Assembly: GCF_000429165.1 (NCBI RefSeq)
Contig: NZ_AUBI01000001.1
Location: 310,001 to 374,000, forward strand
Direction of reading: 5' to 3'
Source of the DNA: Acetobacter nitrogenifigens DSM 23921 = NBRC 105050
Lineage (GTDB): Bacteria > Pseudomonadota > Alphaproteobacteria > Acetobacterales > Acetobacteraceae
Length of the DNA: 64,000 bases
Made by a program: the position numbers and the translations under genes. Position 1 is the stretch's first letter. Each line of letters begins with the position of its first letter. The notes under the pieces were generated by a model. It searched no databases. It had not been told where the DNA came from and saw only the letters and a program-made list of their open reading frames with translations. Below, one piece after another: positions 17,409-25,594 of this stretch.

Positions 17409-19616
17409 TCAGCCCTTGCGCAGCGCCCACGGGGCGGCGGGTTTGCCAGGAGCGCCACGCTTGCCGAGCCATTGCTTCAGGTCCTCGAAGCCGCGCGGCC
17501 GTGCGGCGCCCGCCCAGAGCAGTCCCGTTTCAGCGGAGAAGGTCGCCGCCTGCTTCAATCCGCCATCCGCATATTTCTGCAGCGCGACGCCGAGGCCACG
17601 GGCCATGACCGGCATCTGGTCGAGCGGGAAAATCAGGAAGCGACGGTTGGTTCCCAGCACCGCGACGTGATCGCCCTCGACTGCGGAGCAGACAGCGGCG
17701 CTTTCGTCGCCCTTGAGGTTCAGCACCTGTCGCCCGCTACGCTTTTCTGCTGCGAGATCAGCGTCCGCAACCAGCATGCCGCGTCCGGCGCTGGAGGCCA
17801 CCAGCCATTTTTCATGAACGCCCAGCGGGAAGACGGCGAGGATGTCCTCGTCGTTCGAAAGATCCATCATCAAACGAACTGGCTGCCCGTCGCCGCGGCC
17901 ACGCGGCAGGTCGGCGGCGTTGACCGTGTAGGCGCGCCCATCCGTCGCAAAGAAGCAGATCCGGTCCGTGCTCTGGCACGGCAGGGCCAGACGCAGCGAA
18001 TCGCCCTCCTTGAACTTCTGCGCCGCAGCGTCGATTCCATGCCCCTTGACCGCCCGGACCCACCCTTTTTCGGACAGGATCAGGGTCAGCGGCTCGCGCT
18101 CGATCATGGTGGCTGCGGAGATGTCGATTTTCTCCGGCGCCGCAGCCAGCGTGCTGCGCCGGGCGCCGAGCGCGCCGGAGCCAAACGCCTTGCCGATCGC
18201 CTTCACCTCGTTGGCGATGTTCGCCCAGCGCAGCGTGACGTCGCCGAGCAGCGCCTTCAGAGAATCTCGTTCAGCGCTTAGAGACCCATGCTCCTTGCGG
18301 ATCTCGATCTCTTCGAGCTTGCGCAGGCTGCGCAGGCGCATGTTCAGGATCGCTTCCGCCTGAACCTCTGTCAGGCTGAACGCCGCCATCAGACCGGCGC
18401 GGGCGTCGTCTTCCTCGCGGATGATGCGGATCACCTCGTCGAGGTTCGCGTAGACGGCGAGGAAACCCTCCAGAATCTCGATCCGGCGCTCAACTGCGGC
18501 CAGGCGATGGCGGCTGCGGCGCTCCAGAACCTCATGCCGGTGATCGAGCCATGCGCGCAGGACCTGCCGCAGGCCAAGCACGCCGGGCGCGCGGTCGGGA
18601 CCGAGCACGTTCATGTTCAGCGGGAAACGGCTTTCCAGCGCGGTGGCGCGGAACATCGTCTCCATCAGGACCTCGGCATCCACGGCGCGGGTCTTGGGCT
18701 CGAGGATCAGGCGGATGTCCTCGGCGCTTTCGTCGCGCACGTCGCCGAGCAGCGGCAGTTTCTTTTGCTCGATCAGATCCGCGATCTGCTCGATCAGGCG
18801 CGACTTCTGCACCTGATACGGAATTTCGGTGACCACGATCTGCCAGGTTCCGAAGCGTCCCTGCTCGACCGCCCAGCGCGCGCGGATGCGAAAGCCGCCA
18901 CGGCCGGTTTCATACGCCTGCAGGATCGCCGCAGGTTCTTCGACGATCAGACCGCCCGTCGGGAAATCCGGGCCGGGCATGTGCTGCAGCAACTCGGCGG
19001 TCGTCGCGTCCGGCTTGCGGATCAGCAGCGCGGCGGCGGCGCAGATTTCTCCTGCGTTGTGCGGCGGGATGCTGGTGGCCATGCCGACGGCGATGCCCGC
19101 TGCGCCGTTGGCTAGCAGGTTCGGAAAGGCTGCCGGAAGCACGACGGGTTCGCTTTCTTCCCCGTCATAGGTCGGGCGAAAATCGACGGCGTCGTCGGCG
19201 ATGCCTTCCAGCAGCGCCTGCGCCACCTTCGTCAGGCGCGCTTCGGTGTATCGCATGGCCGCCGCGTTATCGCCGTCGACCGAACCGAAATTTCCCTGCC
19301 CTTCGACGAGCGGGAAACGCACGGCGAAATCCTGCGCAAGACGCACCAGCGCCTCGTAGACCGAAGCGTCGCCATGCGGGTGGTATTTACCGATTACGTC
19401 GCCGACGACGCGTGCACACTTTTTAAACCCGGATGTGGGATCGAGGCGAAGCTGATGCATCGCGTACACGAGACGCCGATGCACCGGCTTCAGCCCGTCG
19501 CGCACGTCGGGAAGCGACCGGGACATGATGGTGGACATGGCGTAGGCCAGGTACCGCTCGCTCAGCGCGTCGGCGAGCTTCGTATCCTCAATATGGCCTT
19601 CGAACGTGTCACTCAT
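17409..19616 (-). CDS. parC: DNA topoisomerase IV subunit A
   Basis: Decatenates daughter chromosomes together with ParE. 735 aa from the ATG at 19616, which has GGAGGA 6 bases upstream. The winged-helix/5Y-CAP part contains SLPDVRDGLKPVHRR, KCARVVGDVIGKYHPHGD and the catalytic Tyr123 in MRYTEARL. The C-terminal part is the shorter beta-pinwheel of ParC and lacks the GyrA-box, which argues against GyrA. Confidence 0.92.
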   Translation of the reverse strand: MSDTFEGHIEDTKLADALSERYLAYAMSTIMSRSLPDVRDGLKPVHRRLVYAMHQLRLDPTSGFKKCARVVGDVIGKYHPHGDASVYEALVRLAQDFAVRFPLVEGQGNFGSVDGDNAAAMRYTEARLTKVAQALLEGIADDAVDFRPTYDGEESEPVVLPAAFPNLLANGAAGIAVGMATSIPPHNAGEICAAAALLIRKPDATTAELLQHMPGPDFPTGGLIVEEPAAILQAYETGRGGFRIRARWAVEQGRFGTWQIVVTEIPYQVQKSRLIEQIADLIEQKKLPLLGDVRDESAEDIRLILEPKTRAVDAEVLMETMFRATALESRFPLNMNVLGPDRAPGVLGLRQVLRAWLDHRHEVLERRSRHRLAAVERRIEILEGFLAVYANLDEVIRIIREEDDARAGLMAAFSLTEVQAEAILNMRLRSLRKLEEIEIRKEHGSLSAERDSLKALLGDVTLRWANIANEVKAIGKAFGSGALGARRSTLAAAPEKIDISAATMIEREPLTLILSEKGWVRAVKGHGIDAAAQKFKEGDSLRLALPCQSTDRICFFATDGRAYTVNAADLPRGRGDGQPVRLMMDLSNDEDILAVFPLGVHEKWLVASSAGRGMLVADADLAAEKRSGRQVLNLKGDESAAVCSAVEGDHVAVLGTNRRFLIFPLDQMPVMARGLGVALQKYADGGLKQAATFSAETGLLWAGAARPRGFEDLKQWLGKRGAPGKPAAPWALRKG

Positions 19617-19658
19617 ACCGGTCCTCCATGGGCGCCACACATAACGGAGAGCCACGTT

Positions 19659-20123
19659 TTGGCCAACACGCCCTGTCGCCGCACAACGCGATCAGAACGC
19701 ATCCACGCCCTGTCGCTGCAAACGGCGTTGCCGCTGGCGACGCTCGTCACGCTGAGCGCGTGCTCCCCGGCCGCGCCATTTCTGAAGACTGGAGATGAAC
19801 TCGCGCATAGCGGTTTCACCGCCCATTACGCCGACACGACCGAACGCTACGCCATGATGAACCTGTTGCCTGCGGGCATGCTGACATACCGACCGACTGC
19901 GACAGGGCCGGTTTATCTCTATGCTGACCGGCTCGGGTGCGGTTGCGTCTATATGGGCGGACGCTCCGCGTTCGCCGAGTATTCACGCGGGCATCAGGCG
20001 CCCGCCTACGCCGCCATGACCGCGGAACTCAACCAGCATCCGGGATGGGACTGGAGCGTATGGTCAGGCAACGCCGATCCGGGACCGTCTCAGCCACGGC
20101 ATGTCATCGGCGCAGAGTGGTGA
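19659..20123 (+). CDS. Putative lipoprotein of unknown function
   Basis: 154 aa from a TTG at 19659 preceded by GGAGAG; an ATG at 19590 inside the divergent parC region is the alternative. A basic N-terminus and hydrophobic stretch end in the lipobox LSAC, so the mature protein should be lipid-anchored. The mature part (GDELAHSGFTAHYADT...GWDWSVWSG) is not one I can name. The Ivy-like gene follows 93 bases downstream in the same direction. Confidence 0.65.
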   Translation: MANTPCRRTTRSERIHALSLQTALPLATLVTLSACSPAAPFLKTGDELAHSGFTAHYADTTERYAMMNLLPAGMLTYRPTATGPVYLYADRLGCGCVYMGGRSAFAEYSRGHQAPAYAAMTAELNQHPGWDWSVWSGNADPGPSQPRHVIGAEW

Positions 20124-20216
20124 GGACGTGCCAGAGCTTTCACAATCGCCTCCTTGCCGGTAGATTGAAAACAGACCGTCTAAAGAAAAAACAAAAAACA
20201 GTTACGGGAGAATTTC

Positions 20217-20672
20217 ATGAAATTGGGCGCATTGCTGGGAGTCATGCTCGCTGTCGGCGTCACAGTTTCCTCCGCTCAGGCAGACCCCGCGACGTTCAAT
20301 ACCTATTCAACGGACCCACACTGGTCCGCGCGACTGAACGCAATGTTTGGAAAGACGTCCAAACCAGACTGGCTGAAAAACGCCACGTCATCCGAAGCCG
20401 TGTCTGTCACGATGGACGGCAAGCCATATACGGTGCTGCTTGCATGCAAACGACATGATTGCGGCAATCATCAACTCGCCATTCTCTTCGACAATGCGAC
20501 GATTTATGGCTTGCGCTTTGAGGCTACGAACGGCGTCCCCAAAGAAACGCTGACGTGGTTCAATATCGGCGGCGGACCAGAGAGCATCGACGGGAAAACG
20601 ATCCTTTACGCGGCGATCACCGGCAGTCTTTTCAATCACCCTGAGGCGTTCGCCTTTCCGGCAGAAAAATAG
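20217..20672 (+). CDS. ivy: Ivy-family lysozyme inhibitor
   Basis: 151 aa with a signal peptide cleaved probably after AQA (residue 22). The defining CKxHDC loop is present as CKRHDC at 77-82, followed by GNHQLAILFD; in Ivy this loop plugs the lysozyme active site. Periplasmic protein that protects peptidoglycan from C-type lysozyme or controls lytic transglycosylases. The start at 20217 has GGGAGA 7 bases upstream. Confidence 0.85.
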   Translation: MKLGALLGVMLAVGVTVSSAQADPATFNTYSTDPHWSARLNAMFGKTSKPDWLKNATSSEAVSVTMDGKPYTVLLACKRHDCGNHQLAILFDNATIYGLRFEATNGVPKETLTWFNIGGGPESIDGKTILYAAITGSLFNHPEAFAFPAEK

Positions 20673-20719
20673 ACGCCTCACTCTCCGAGCCAAGGCCTAA
20701 AACCCGAGAGCGAACGGCT

Positions 20720-21100
20720 TTATTCAGCGGCGGCCGCAAAAGCCTCGTGGGATGCCGTTTTCTTTTCGAAATACGCATGCGCGTCCCCCCAATGTTTCAA
20801 CGCCATGATGACGGGCTCCAGAGATCGTCCGCGCTCAGTCAGGCTGTACTCCACTTTGGGAGGCACTTCCGCATAAACCGTCCGCAGCACGAAGCCGTCC
20901 TGCTCCAGTTCACGTAGCTGTGCTGTCAGCATACGCTGCGTGACGTTCGGCAAAAGCTTGCGAATTGCGTTGAAGCGCAACGTTCCTTGCAGAAGGTGAA
21001 AGAGAATGACGCCCTTCCACTTTCCGTCGATCAGTTCGAGCGTCGCCTCCACAGCGCAACCCGGGCTGCAGTCCAGTTGTTTATGGCGGATACGGGGCAT
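20720..21100 (-). CDS. HxlR-family transcriptional regulator
   Basis: 126 aa from the ATG at 21100. It has the HxlR layout: C-x3-C near the N-terminus (DCSPGC), a winged helix with GKWKGVILFHLL, LRFNAIRKLLPNVTQRMLTAQLRELE, then EYSLTERGRSL. Family members often sense quinones, aldehydes or thiol stress through the N-terminal Cys. It is divergent from the alcohol dehydrogenase-like gene, with a palindrome in between, and so likely controls that operon. Confidence 0.85.
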   Translation of the reverse strand: MPRIRHKQLDCSPGCAVEATLELIDGKWKGVILFHLLQGTLRFNAIRKLLPNVTQRMLTAQLRELEQDGFVLRTVYAEVPPKVEYSLTERGRSLEPVIMALKHWGDAHAYFEKKTASHEAFAAAAE

Positions 21101-21104
21101 GACG

Positions 21105-21120
21105 GTATCATTTCCGATAC
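21105..21120. promoter_or_regulatory. Candidate HxlR operator palindrome
   Basis: GTATC-N6-GATAC inverted repeat just upstream of the hxlR start in the 100-base divergent gap. Size and position suit a dimeric winged-helix repressor that controls both directions. Confidence 0.45.
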
Positions 21121-21200
21121 TATGGGCGTTATATGTGCGTTCTTGCAGAGAGTGATGATAGCGCCCCATCTTCATTTCATACAATGATGGAGCAGAAATC

Positions 21201-22220
21201 ATGCGTGCCGTTGGTTATCAGTCTTCCCTCCCAATCGACGCCCCCAGCGCACTGGAGGACATCGAACTTCCCACGCCCACCCCGACCGGGCGCGACCTTC
21301 TGGTCGAAATCCGTGCAATTTCTGTCAATCCCGTCGACGCCAAGGTACGAAAAAGCGCCGCGCCCGCACCGGGCCAGTGGCGTGTTCTCGGCTGGGACGC
21401 CGCCGGTGTCGTCACGGCGATAGGCCCAGAGGTGCGTGATTTCGCGGTAGGAGATGAGGTCTTCTACGCTGGGTCGCTGCCGCGACCGGGCACGAACGCC
21501 GAGTTTCATCTGGTCGATGAACGCATTGTCGGGCGCAAACCAAAATCACTGGACTGGGCGCAGGCCGCGGCCCTCCCGCTGACTGCGATCACGGCCTGGG
21601 AAATGCTGTTTGATCGCCTCGATATTAGGCGGAACGTGCCCGGAACGACGCCAACCCTGCTGATCATCGGCGGCGCGGGCGGCGTCGGCTCGATCGCGAT
21701 CCAGCTGGCGCGCGCCCTGACGGACGTGACCGTCATAGCCACCGCCTCACGTCCGGAAACACAGGAATGGGTCCGTAGCCTTGGCGCGCATCATGTGGTC
21801 GACCATCGTTCGCCCCTCGCCGCGCAGATCGCAAGCCTTCCGACTGGCGCTCCAGGGTTCGTGTTCTCTACGACCCAAACGGACCAACACTATGCCGATA
21901 TCGTGGAACTGCTGGCGCCGCAGGGGCATTTCGGATTGATCGACGATCCGCAGACGCTCGACGCAATGCCGTTCAAGCGCAAGAGTTTGTCGCTCCACTG
22001 GGAACTGATGTTCACCCGCCCCATGTACGGCACAGCCGATATGGCCGAGCAGGGCAAGCTTCTGAACGAGGTCTCTGCTCTGGTGGACAGCGGCCGCATC
22101 CGCACGACGCTGGGCGAGAATTTTGGCCCGATCAACGCAAGCAATTTGCGTCGGGCTCACGCTCTTATCGAAAGCGGTCAGGCGAAGGGAAAAATCGTTC
22201 TCTCAGGCTTCGGCGTGTGA
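21201..22220 (+). CDS. Zinc-type alcohol dehydrogenase-like / quinone oxidoreductase (MDR superfamily)
   Basis: 339 aa. The N-terminal GroES-like fold contains SVNPVDAKVR and GWDAAGVV..IG. The cofactor domain has GGAGGVGSIAIQLAR, the NADPH-binding loop of the ZADH/QOR branch, and lacks the catalytic-zinc Cys/His set. It likely reduces quinones or enones using NADPH. The divergent HxlR regulator and downstream SnoaL and cupin genes suggest a quinone or electrophile response. Confidence 0.85.
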   Translation: MRAVGYQSSLPIDAPSALEDIELPTPTPTGRDLLVEIRAISVNPVDAKVRKSAAPAPGQWRVLGWDAAGVVTAIGPEVRDFAVGDEVFYAGSLPRPGTNAEFHLVDERIVGRKPKSLDWAQAAALPLTAITAWEMLFDRLDIRRNVPGTTPTLLIIGGAGGVGSIAIQLARALTDVTVIATASRPETQEWVRSLGAHHVVDHRSPLAAQIASLPTGAPGFVFSTTQTDQHYADIVELLAPQGHFGLIDDPQTLDAMPFKRKSLSLHWELMFTRPMYGTADMAEQGKLLNEVSALVDSGRIRTTLGENFGPINASNLRRAHALIESGQAKGKIVLSGFGV

Positions 22221-22232
22221 AAGGCGTCAATC

Positions 22233-22619
22233 ATGAGTACAGAACCAACGGATATCGTGCGTCTTTGGTATGCGACCGGCGATGCATCGCTGCTGGCGGA
22301 TGATATCGTCTGGACCGTTCTTGACACGTTCCCCGAAGGGGGACGCCATGTCGGACGGCGGGCAGTGACCGAACGTTTTTTCCCCGCCGTCAAAAGCCAT
22401 TTCACAGAATACGCCGCGCAACCCGAGACATTCGTGGTTTGCGGGGAAAACGTCGCGACGTCGGGATTTTATCAGGTGCGCACGAAGCGCGGACAAGCAG
22501 GAACTGTCGCTTTTGCGCATTTCTGGACCGTTCGAAATGGCCAGATCGTCGCGCTTCATCAAGTCGCGGACACTGCACGCCTGCAGGATCTTCTACGCAG
22601 TGAGGAGGCGGGCTCGTGA
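22233..22619 (+). CDS. SnoaL-like / NTF2-fold protein
   Basis: 128 aa, 12 bases after the dehydrogenase. The pattern of one helix pair, then D-x-VWTV.DT-P-GG, F-x2-V and a final FWTVRNGQIVALHQVADTA is typical of NTF2-like SnoaL proteins, which bind small hydrophobic ligands. Its stop overlaps the GTG of the cupin gene (GTGA), so translation is coupled. Confidence 0.72.
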   Translation: MSTEPTDIVRLWYATGDASLLADDIVWTVLDTFPEGGRHVGRRAVTERFFPAVKSHFTEYAAQPETFVVCGENVATSGFYQVRTKRGQAGTVAFAHFWTVRNGQIVALHQVADTARLQDLLRSEEAGS

Positions 22620-23050
22620 CCACCGACCAACACTCGTCCCTCAAAGGCGTGAAAGGTGATCGCTTCGACCTCAACGCCATCGCGTCATCGTTTCCGGATG
22701 CGGCCGACACGATGCTGCTGGACACCTACCTGACTGACACGCCGTCACGCAGCATCCGGGTTTTTCGCGTCTACCGCGGCGTCCCTGCGCATTATCACAC
22801 TCAATGCGACGAAATCCTGCATGTCCTTTCTGGCGAGGGAACATTCTGGATCGACGACCCGGCGACAGAGGCTGCTTTCGCGCCCGGACATCTTCTCGTC
22901 TTCCCCCGGCGGGCGGTGCACGCCTTGCCGCGCATACTGCGCTCCCCCGTCGTGTTCCTGGCGATCGACACGCCCCGTCGGGAACAGGACGACGTCACAT
23001 TCGTCAATCAGGAAGACGGAGCGTCAAAACAGTTTATCGCGGGGATATGA
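22616..23050 (+). CDS. Cupin-domain protein
   Basis: 144 aa with a GTG start overlapping the previous stop. The first cupin motif is PAHYHTQCDEILHVLSGEG, with His59, His61 and Glu66 as likely metal ligands; the second is PGHLLVFPRRAVHAL with one His. Single-domain cupins include dioxygenases and isomerases, and the substrate here is unknown. Confidence 0.78.
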   Translation: MTTDQHSSLKGVKGDRFDLNAIASSFPDAADTMLLDTYLTDTPSRSIRVFRVYRGVPAHYHTQCDEILHVLSGEGTFWIDDPATEAAFAPGHLLVFPRRAVHALPRILRSPVVFLAIDTPRREQDDVTFVNQEDGASKQFIAGI

Positions 23051-23054
23051 CGTC

Positions 23055-24233
23055 GTGAGAAAAACCAACTCCGCGAGTTCCTCACGGCGACGCATTCGAT
23101 ACGCCGCCATGGCGGCCGGGTTCTTCCTTTACGGTTTTTGGGCTCTGCATTCCGGCAATGCCCGGACATCCATTCTGGACGTGCAGGCGTCGAGTTCGGA
23201 GCTGGACTGGAATGCCGTGGCCATCTCTGCGGATCGCGTAATCGTCGCCGGGCCACGCTGGACCGGTTCTCACGGTCCCTCCGTTGCAATTCTGACAAAG
23301 CAAGGCGCTCTGCAAGCATTTCCGACTGTTGAATGGAATAGCTGGAAACCGGGTCTCGACGCCACAAAGCATTTCGTCAATGTGAACGCCCTGCATATCG
23401 ATCCGGAAGGAGCGCTCTGGGTTGTCGACACCGGAACGCCGCAATTTGGCGGACCAACGCTCGTAAACGGCCCGAAACTGGTCAGGCTCGATCCGCAGAC
23501 GGGAAACGTTCTCCGAATTTACGCTCTGGGTCCAGACGTGGCGCCGCGGGGAAGCTATATCGACGATATCCGCTTCAACGGTCCGCACGCTTATCTGACC
23601 GATGCGGGAAAAGGCGCGATTTTGGTGCTTGATATCGCAACGGGCGTCTGTCGACGTGTTCTCGACGGCGTTCCAGCGACACAGGCGCGTCCCGGACGGC
23701 CAATCGTCATGGAGGGCGATGTCGTAAGAACCAGCAATGGTGCGCCCCTTCTGGTCAACGCCGACCCTCTGGAAGTCAGCCCTGACGGGCGCTTCCTCTA
23801 TTTCGGTCCCCTCGAGGGGCCGTGGTCGAAAGTTCCTACCGCGTTGCTGGACAACCCGGCGACCCCCGCCGCAACGCTTGCCGCATCCGTCGAACCCTGG
23901 GCGGATTTGCCTCCGATTGGCGGCAGCGCGATGGACGAACAGGGCGCTCTCTACTTTACGGTCCTGAAGGACAAGACTGTCTATCGGCGTGATCCGGACG
24001 GGCGGATAACGCCGCTTGTCTCTGATGATCGTCTGAACTGGGCGGATGCGCCATTTCTTACTCATGATGGACAACTGTGGCTTCCGGTCGCGCAACTCAA
24101 CAGGCTGCCGCAGTTTCAGCAGGGCCGGTCGCGCGTAGCTCTCCCATTTCTGCTGCTGTCCATGAAAGTACGTCCCGGCCGATATGGCCGGGCAGCGCCA
24201 ACTACCGAACGAGGCATCCGTTCAGGCGGTTAG
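23055..24233 (+). CDS. Yellow/major-royal-jelly-like (SMP-30-type beta-propeller) secreted protein
   Basis: 392 aa from the GTG at 23055; an ATG at 23109 is also possible. A basic N-terminus and hydrophobic segment (about residues 18-32) act as signal anchor. The propeller shows repeated blades: VNALHIDPEGALWVVDTGTPQFGG, LVRLDPQTGNVLR, YIDDIRFNGPHAYLTDAG, GRFLYFGPLEGPW and GGSAMDEQGALYF. This is the bacterial MRJP/L-dopachrome-tautomerase-related pattern. A role in aromatic or melanin-like chemistry is inference from the family. Only 4 bases separate it from the cupin. Confidence 0.75.
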   Translation: MRKTNSASSSRRRIRYAAMAAGFFLYGFWALHSGNARTSILDVQASSSELDWNAVAISADRVIVAGPRWTGSHGPSVAILTKQGALQAFPTVEWNSWKPGLDATKHFVNVNALHIDPEGALWVVDTGTPQFGGPTLVNGPKLVRLDPQTGNVLRIYALGPDVAPRGSYIDDIRFNGPHAYLTDAGKGAILVLDIATGVCRRVLDGVPATQARPGRPIVMEGDVVRTSNGAPLLVNADPLEVSPDGRFLYFGPLEGPWSKVPTALLDNPATPAATLAASVEPWADLPPIGGSAMDEQGALYFTVLKDKTVYRRDPDGRITPLVSDDRLNWADAPFLTHDGQLWLPVAQLNRLPQFQQGRSRVALPFLLLSMKVRPGRYGRAAPTTERGIRSGG

Positions 24234-24372
24234 TGAGCCGCACCCGCACGAGCGCGCCGAAAATCGAAGTTCCATCAACATGGGCAATTTGCGCCTGACC
24301 CATGGTCGTATCAGCTACGGTCGGGCGAAGGGCAAATCGCTTTTTGGGCCTTCAGAGCGTAAATGACATTGC

Positions 24373-25413
24373 TCATTGAGGCTCCAACACGCACTGCTTT
24401 TGCGCGTTCCAGCGCCAGAGCGTGTCGTTTGTAAGTTCAGTGTTGCCCCACCACCGATGAATCGGGACATAGTCAGCCATATCGGCCTGCCCCGCCGCCA
24501 GACGCAGACCAATGTCCGTCAAACTCAACCGGCTGTTCCGGTGGGCGTCATAAGCCGCCTGTGGAAAGGCCTGACCCGCAACCGGAGCCCGCCTTAGCGG
24601 ATTTGGCAAAGTCCCACGGATCACAGGCGTTGGCCCCGCCGCCAATTGTTGCAGGCTCTCCTCAATATAGCAGCTATCGAACCGGGGGCCGCCGAGCTCC
24701 GCATAGGCGCCATTTACCACAGACGCCCAGTTGGCGTCCGGGTTAAGCGCCTGCGTGACAAGCGCCGCCTGTGTCGCGCTCAGGCCTGTGTCGTGCGCTG
24801 GAAGCTCGGTGAGCATTTTACGGCCCGCTTGATACAGGAATGGAAGAGCCCCCACAGCGTTTGGCGTCAATTGAGAAAACTTTCGCGGATCTGGCTGACC
24901 AAACGCCGACCAGAACCGCCGGGCGGCCTGAATATGATCTTGAGCGAGCCCTATTTTTTTGGGCCTGAGCCGCAGAAGGGCATCCGCACTGATGCTCCCG
25001 ACTGCGTCACCGGAATGAATCAAACTGACATTACCCGGCACGACGTCGAAGCTACCGAGATAAACAAGAAAATGAACCAGCGTGATCTGTCCACGCACCG
25101 TTGGGTCGAACCAGCACTCTACCGCATCAAACTGTTCCATATATCTAGAGAGATTGCCCTCATGTTTAAAAAACTGTGAATCGGGCTGTTCAAGGCCGGT
25201 CAGAAGAATGAAGTTAGGACGCCTAAGAGGACTCCAGACCTCAAAATAGGACGCCGTGTCCGCTTGTGTTGGCAAAGGGCCGAAGAGCGAGAATGCGGAT
25301 TTTTCAGAACCGTCAGTGTCGTGCAGAAGATTGATCGAACGCTCCGCGTATTGCGCGAGCTTTACATGGCCCATAGTGGAATCGGAGTCGCATAAAAACA
25401 GTCTTTTCAGCAC
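24373..25413 (-). CDS. DUF1835-like protein of unknown function
   Basis: 346 aa. The pattern LLTGLEQPDSQFF, DAVECWFDPTVRGQ, then a helical region and a C-terminal LSLTDIGLRLAAGQAD...WWGNTELTNDTLWRWN resembles DUF1835-type proteins, soluble and functionally uncharacterised. No signal peptide or catalytic motif stands out. Base composition is noticeably more AT-rich than its neighbours, suggesting acquisition. It stands alone between the Yellow-like gene and the metal efflux operon. Confidence 0.6.
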   Translation of the reverse strand: MLKRLFLCDSDSTMGHVKLAQYAERSINLLHDTDGSEKSAFSLFGPLPTQADTASYFEVWSPLRRPNFILLTGLEQPDSQFFKHEGNLSRYMEQFDAVECWFDPTVRGQITLVHFLVYLGSFDVVPGNVSLIHSGDAVGSISADALLRLRPKKIGLAQDHIQAARRFWSAFGQPDPRKFSQLTPNAVGALPFLYQAGRKMLTELPAHDTGLSATQAALVTQALNPDANWASVVNGAYAELGGPRFDSCYIEESLQQLAAGPTPVIRGTLPNPLRRAPVAGQAFPQAAYDAHRNSRLSLTDIGLRLAAGQADMADYVPIHRWWGNTELTNDTLWRWNAQKQCVLEPQ

Positions 25414-25594
25414 TACGCATTACCTCCGCTGGCGACCATCTCTCAATCAGGCGTCATGCCGATCACGTCATAGAGGAACTCAGACTGCTCCTTACGGCAG
25501 GAAATATGGAAGTACTTTCTCGATAACGCCGCGTGAGGCGCCGCAAGATCAACGCCGTATGTCTCTCGCCCGGATAGAAGCGCTCGCGCTCCAA

